Positions 63,028-64,000 of a DNA stretch of 64,000 nucleotides are shown here, piece by piece (positions within the stretch are counted from its first letter, which is position 1; the number at the start of each line of letters is the position of its first letter). The DNA comes from Phycisphaerales bacterium (GTDB lineage Bacteria > Planctomycetota > Phycisphaerae > Phycisphaerales > UBA1924): contig RECY01000030.1 of the NCBI GenBank assembly GCA_007693785.1, positions 16,300 through 80,299 on the forward strand, in the 5' to 3' direction. Both the position numbers and the translations under genes were made by a program. Under the pieces are notes generated by a model. That model had not been told where the DNA came from. It saw only the letters and a program-made list of their open reading frames with translations, and made no database searches.

Positions 63028-63726
63028 TCAGAAGGGCTCCTGGCTTTCGAAGCGGAGCCAGTCGGAGCCGCCGGCGGGGTCCCAGAAGCAGAGCAGCGTG
63101 GCGTGGAGCATGAGTCTCGGGGCGTGCGCACGTGTGTCGCTGTAGAGCGGGTCAGCGAGGATCGGCAGGCCGAGCCCGCCGCGGTTGGTGCCGTCGGGGG
63201 CCAGGTCCGGCGGGTGGGCGGCGTGGAGGCGGAGTTGGTGCGTGCGCCCGGTGATGGGGCGGAAGCGGACGCGGGTGAGCGGGCCGGCGTTCGGGTAGTC
63301 GGGGTGCCGATCGAGGCGTTCGAGGACGGTGTAGTAGGTCTTGGCGGGCTTGCCTCGTTCGAAGTCGACCATGTGGCGCGGGCGGTTGGGCCAATCGACG
63401 ACGAGGGGGAGCTCGACGCAGCCCTCGTCGCTCAGCGAGGCGTCGAGCGTGCCGGCGAGGAGGGCGACGTAGTTCTTCTTGACCTTGCGGTGGTTGAACT
63501 GGCGGCTCAGCTTGACGTGGGCCTCGGGGTGGAGGGCGAGGACGGTGAGCCCGCTGGTCTCCATGTCGAGGCGGTGGACGGTGAGTGGGCCGGTGGCGTG
63601 GGGGAACATCGCCTGGGCTCGGCTGGCGAGGCAGTCGGCTTTTTCTTCGCCGCGGCCCGGGACGCTGAGCAGGCCGCTGGGCTTGTTGAGCACGACGAAG
63701 TCGTCGTTGGCGAAGACGACCTCGAT
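63028..63726 (-). CDS. RluA family pseudouridine synthase (start not in window or non-standard)
   Basis: This enzyme isomerises uridine to pseudouridine in rRNA or tRNA. The catalytic motif is TVHRLDMETSGLTVLAL, with the Asp in HRLDMETSG. VLNKPSGLLSVPGRG opens the domain and PITGRTHQLRLHAAHPP follows later. The domain clearly begins upstream, at IEVVFANDDFVVLNKPSG (63726), yet no ATG, GTG, TTG or CTG occurs in frame between there and the right edge. The only conventional start, GTG 63693, would cut off conserved residues. The frame continues open through two type F repeats to the edge. The true start therefore lies beyond the window or is atypical, and the 5' coordinate marks only the domain edge. 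Confidence 0.85.
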   Translation of the reverse strand: MEVVFANDDFVVLNKPSGLLSVPGRGEEKADCLASRAQAMFPHATGPLTVHRLDMETSGLTVLALHPEAHVKLSRQFNHRKVKKNYVALLAGTLDASLSDEGCVELPLVVDWPNRPRHMVDFERGKPAKTYYTVLERLDRHPDYPNAGPLTRVRFRPITGRTHQLRLHAAHPPDLAPDGTNRGGLGLPILADPLYSDTRAHAPRLMLHATLLCFWDPAGGSDWLRFESQEPF

Positions 63727-63835
63727 GGGGCCCTGGGGTGGGTTGTAGGGGGTGTGGTGGGCGACCGTGCCGTCGGCGGCGGGGGGGGAGGGGGCGGAGA
63801 GCGGTGCGGGAGTTGGAGGGAGAGGAGATTGGGAG

Positions 63836-63870
63836 CCCTCACCCCGGCCCTCTCCCGGGGGGAGAGGGGG
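63836..63870. repeat. Type G hairpin repeat
   Basis: CCCTCACCCCGG is followed by a palindrome, CCCTCTCCC / GGGGAGAGGG. It lies just left of two type F copies and resembles short GC-rich repeats seen in many bacterial genomes. Only one copy is seen here. Confidence 0.5.
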
Positions 63871-63877
63871 AGGGATG

Positions 63878-63930
63878 GCCCCCTCCGCCTCGCTTTGCTC
63901 GGCACCTCCCCCGCCGGGGCGGGGGAGGGC
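63878..63930 (-). repeat. Type F hairpin repeat, copy 3
   Basis: The unit has arms CCTCCCCCGCC / GGCGGGGGAGG plus the GCTTTGCTCGG tail variant. It is read in frame upstream of the pseudouridine synthase domain (as AEQSEAEGA and similar). It is followed 63 bp later by copy 4 in the same frame. Confidence 0.82.
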
Positions 63931-63940
63931 ATTGGATCTG

Positions 63941-63991
63941 GCCCCCTCCGCCTCGCTGCGCTCGGCACCTCCCCCGCCGGGGCGGGGGAGG
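63941..63991 (-). repeat. Type F hairpin repeat, copy 4
   Basis: The same unit as copy 3 starts 63 bp later, which is 21 codons, so both are translated in one frame. It has the GCTGCGCTCGG form of the tail, as in copy 1. It reaches nearly to the window edge. Confidence 0.82.
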
Positions 63992-64000
63992 TCGGGGGGA

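Overview
The window reads as a chromosomal segment from a GC-rich Gram-negative planctomycete, most likely class Phycisphaerae. The evidence is a giant secreted protein with the planctomycete N-terminal motif QLENRVLLSA, a second exported protein with a PEP-CTERM-like tail (PLPSAAGLGLLGL then RRRR), a zinc-ribbon membrane protein with the CGYNLTGL signature, an outer-membrane assembly set (BamD-like, LptE-like), and heavy use of G/C at third codon positions. I see no rRNA, tRNA, CRISPR array, prophage or intact insertion sequence. Most of the window is housekeeping sequence. What is unusual is several domain fusions and a dense set of short dispersed hairpin repeats.

Layout. 1-5.2 kb: tail of a MarR-like regulator, an RND adaptor and a large RND permease. 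5.3-9.4 kb: PLP decarboxylase, small lipoprotein, ispF and an SDR oxidoreductase. 9.6-19.0 kb (minus): a VanZ-MurJ fusion coupled to a ParA ATPase, then a 2054-residue secreted protein with PPC-like repeats. 19.6-26.8 kb: hscB, two coupled CNNM/CorC-like membrane proteins, a membrane-anchored thioredoxin, a DUF1015 protein, purQ and a zinc-ribbon membrane protein. 26.9-31.6 kb (minus): clpX, three membrane or unknown proteins and acylphosphatase. 32.1-36.0 kb: dnaG-rpoD. 36.3-40.2 kb (minus): a DUF2934 protein and putA. 40.5-43.5 kb: ribF, a DHH phosphoesterase and a DPPY methyltransferase, overlapping stop-to-start. 43.6-50.2 kb (minus): rsfS, aroB, a ParA-CBM48 fusion, a MinD-like protein without a P-loop, and mnmA. 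50.3-54.1 kb: four overlapping glycan genes (GT10, FkbM, GT2, GT2). 54.1-63.7 kb: MoxR ATPase, a degenerate ClpS-like protein, a PEP-CTERM-like protein, a LysR regulator, an alpha/beta hydrolase, a BamD-like/LptE-like pair, ftsH and an RluA-type pseudouridine synthase.

Repeats. Many intergenic gaps are filled by elements of about 90-160 bp built from two facing hairpins. Types A, B and C differ in their hairpins but share ends resembling GTGGCAC/GTGCCAC or GGTGCC/GGCACC. Types D and E have arms made of short tandem words. Type F is a hairpin with arms CCTCCCCCGCC / GGCGGGGGAGG. It occurs between genes, inside the VanZ-MurJ coding sequence as an in-frame linker, and twice in tandem at the right edge in an open frame joined to the pseudouridine synthase. 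Together these look like a REP/MITE-like repeat population that supplies terminators and occasionally coding sequence.

Functional links. Protein quality control (clpX, ClpS-like, ftsH, hscB), envelope building (MurJ fusion, LptE/BamD, glycosyltransferases) and replication/transcription (dnaG-rpoD) dominate. ATGA or GTGA overlaps join most multi-gene operons, which implies translational coupling. All family assignments come from reading motifs by eye. No database search was run.
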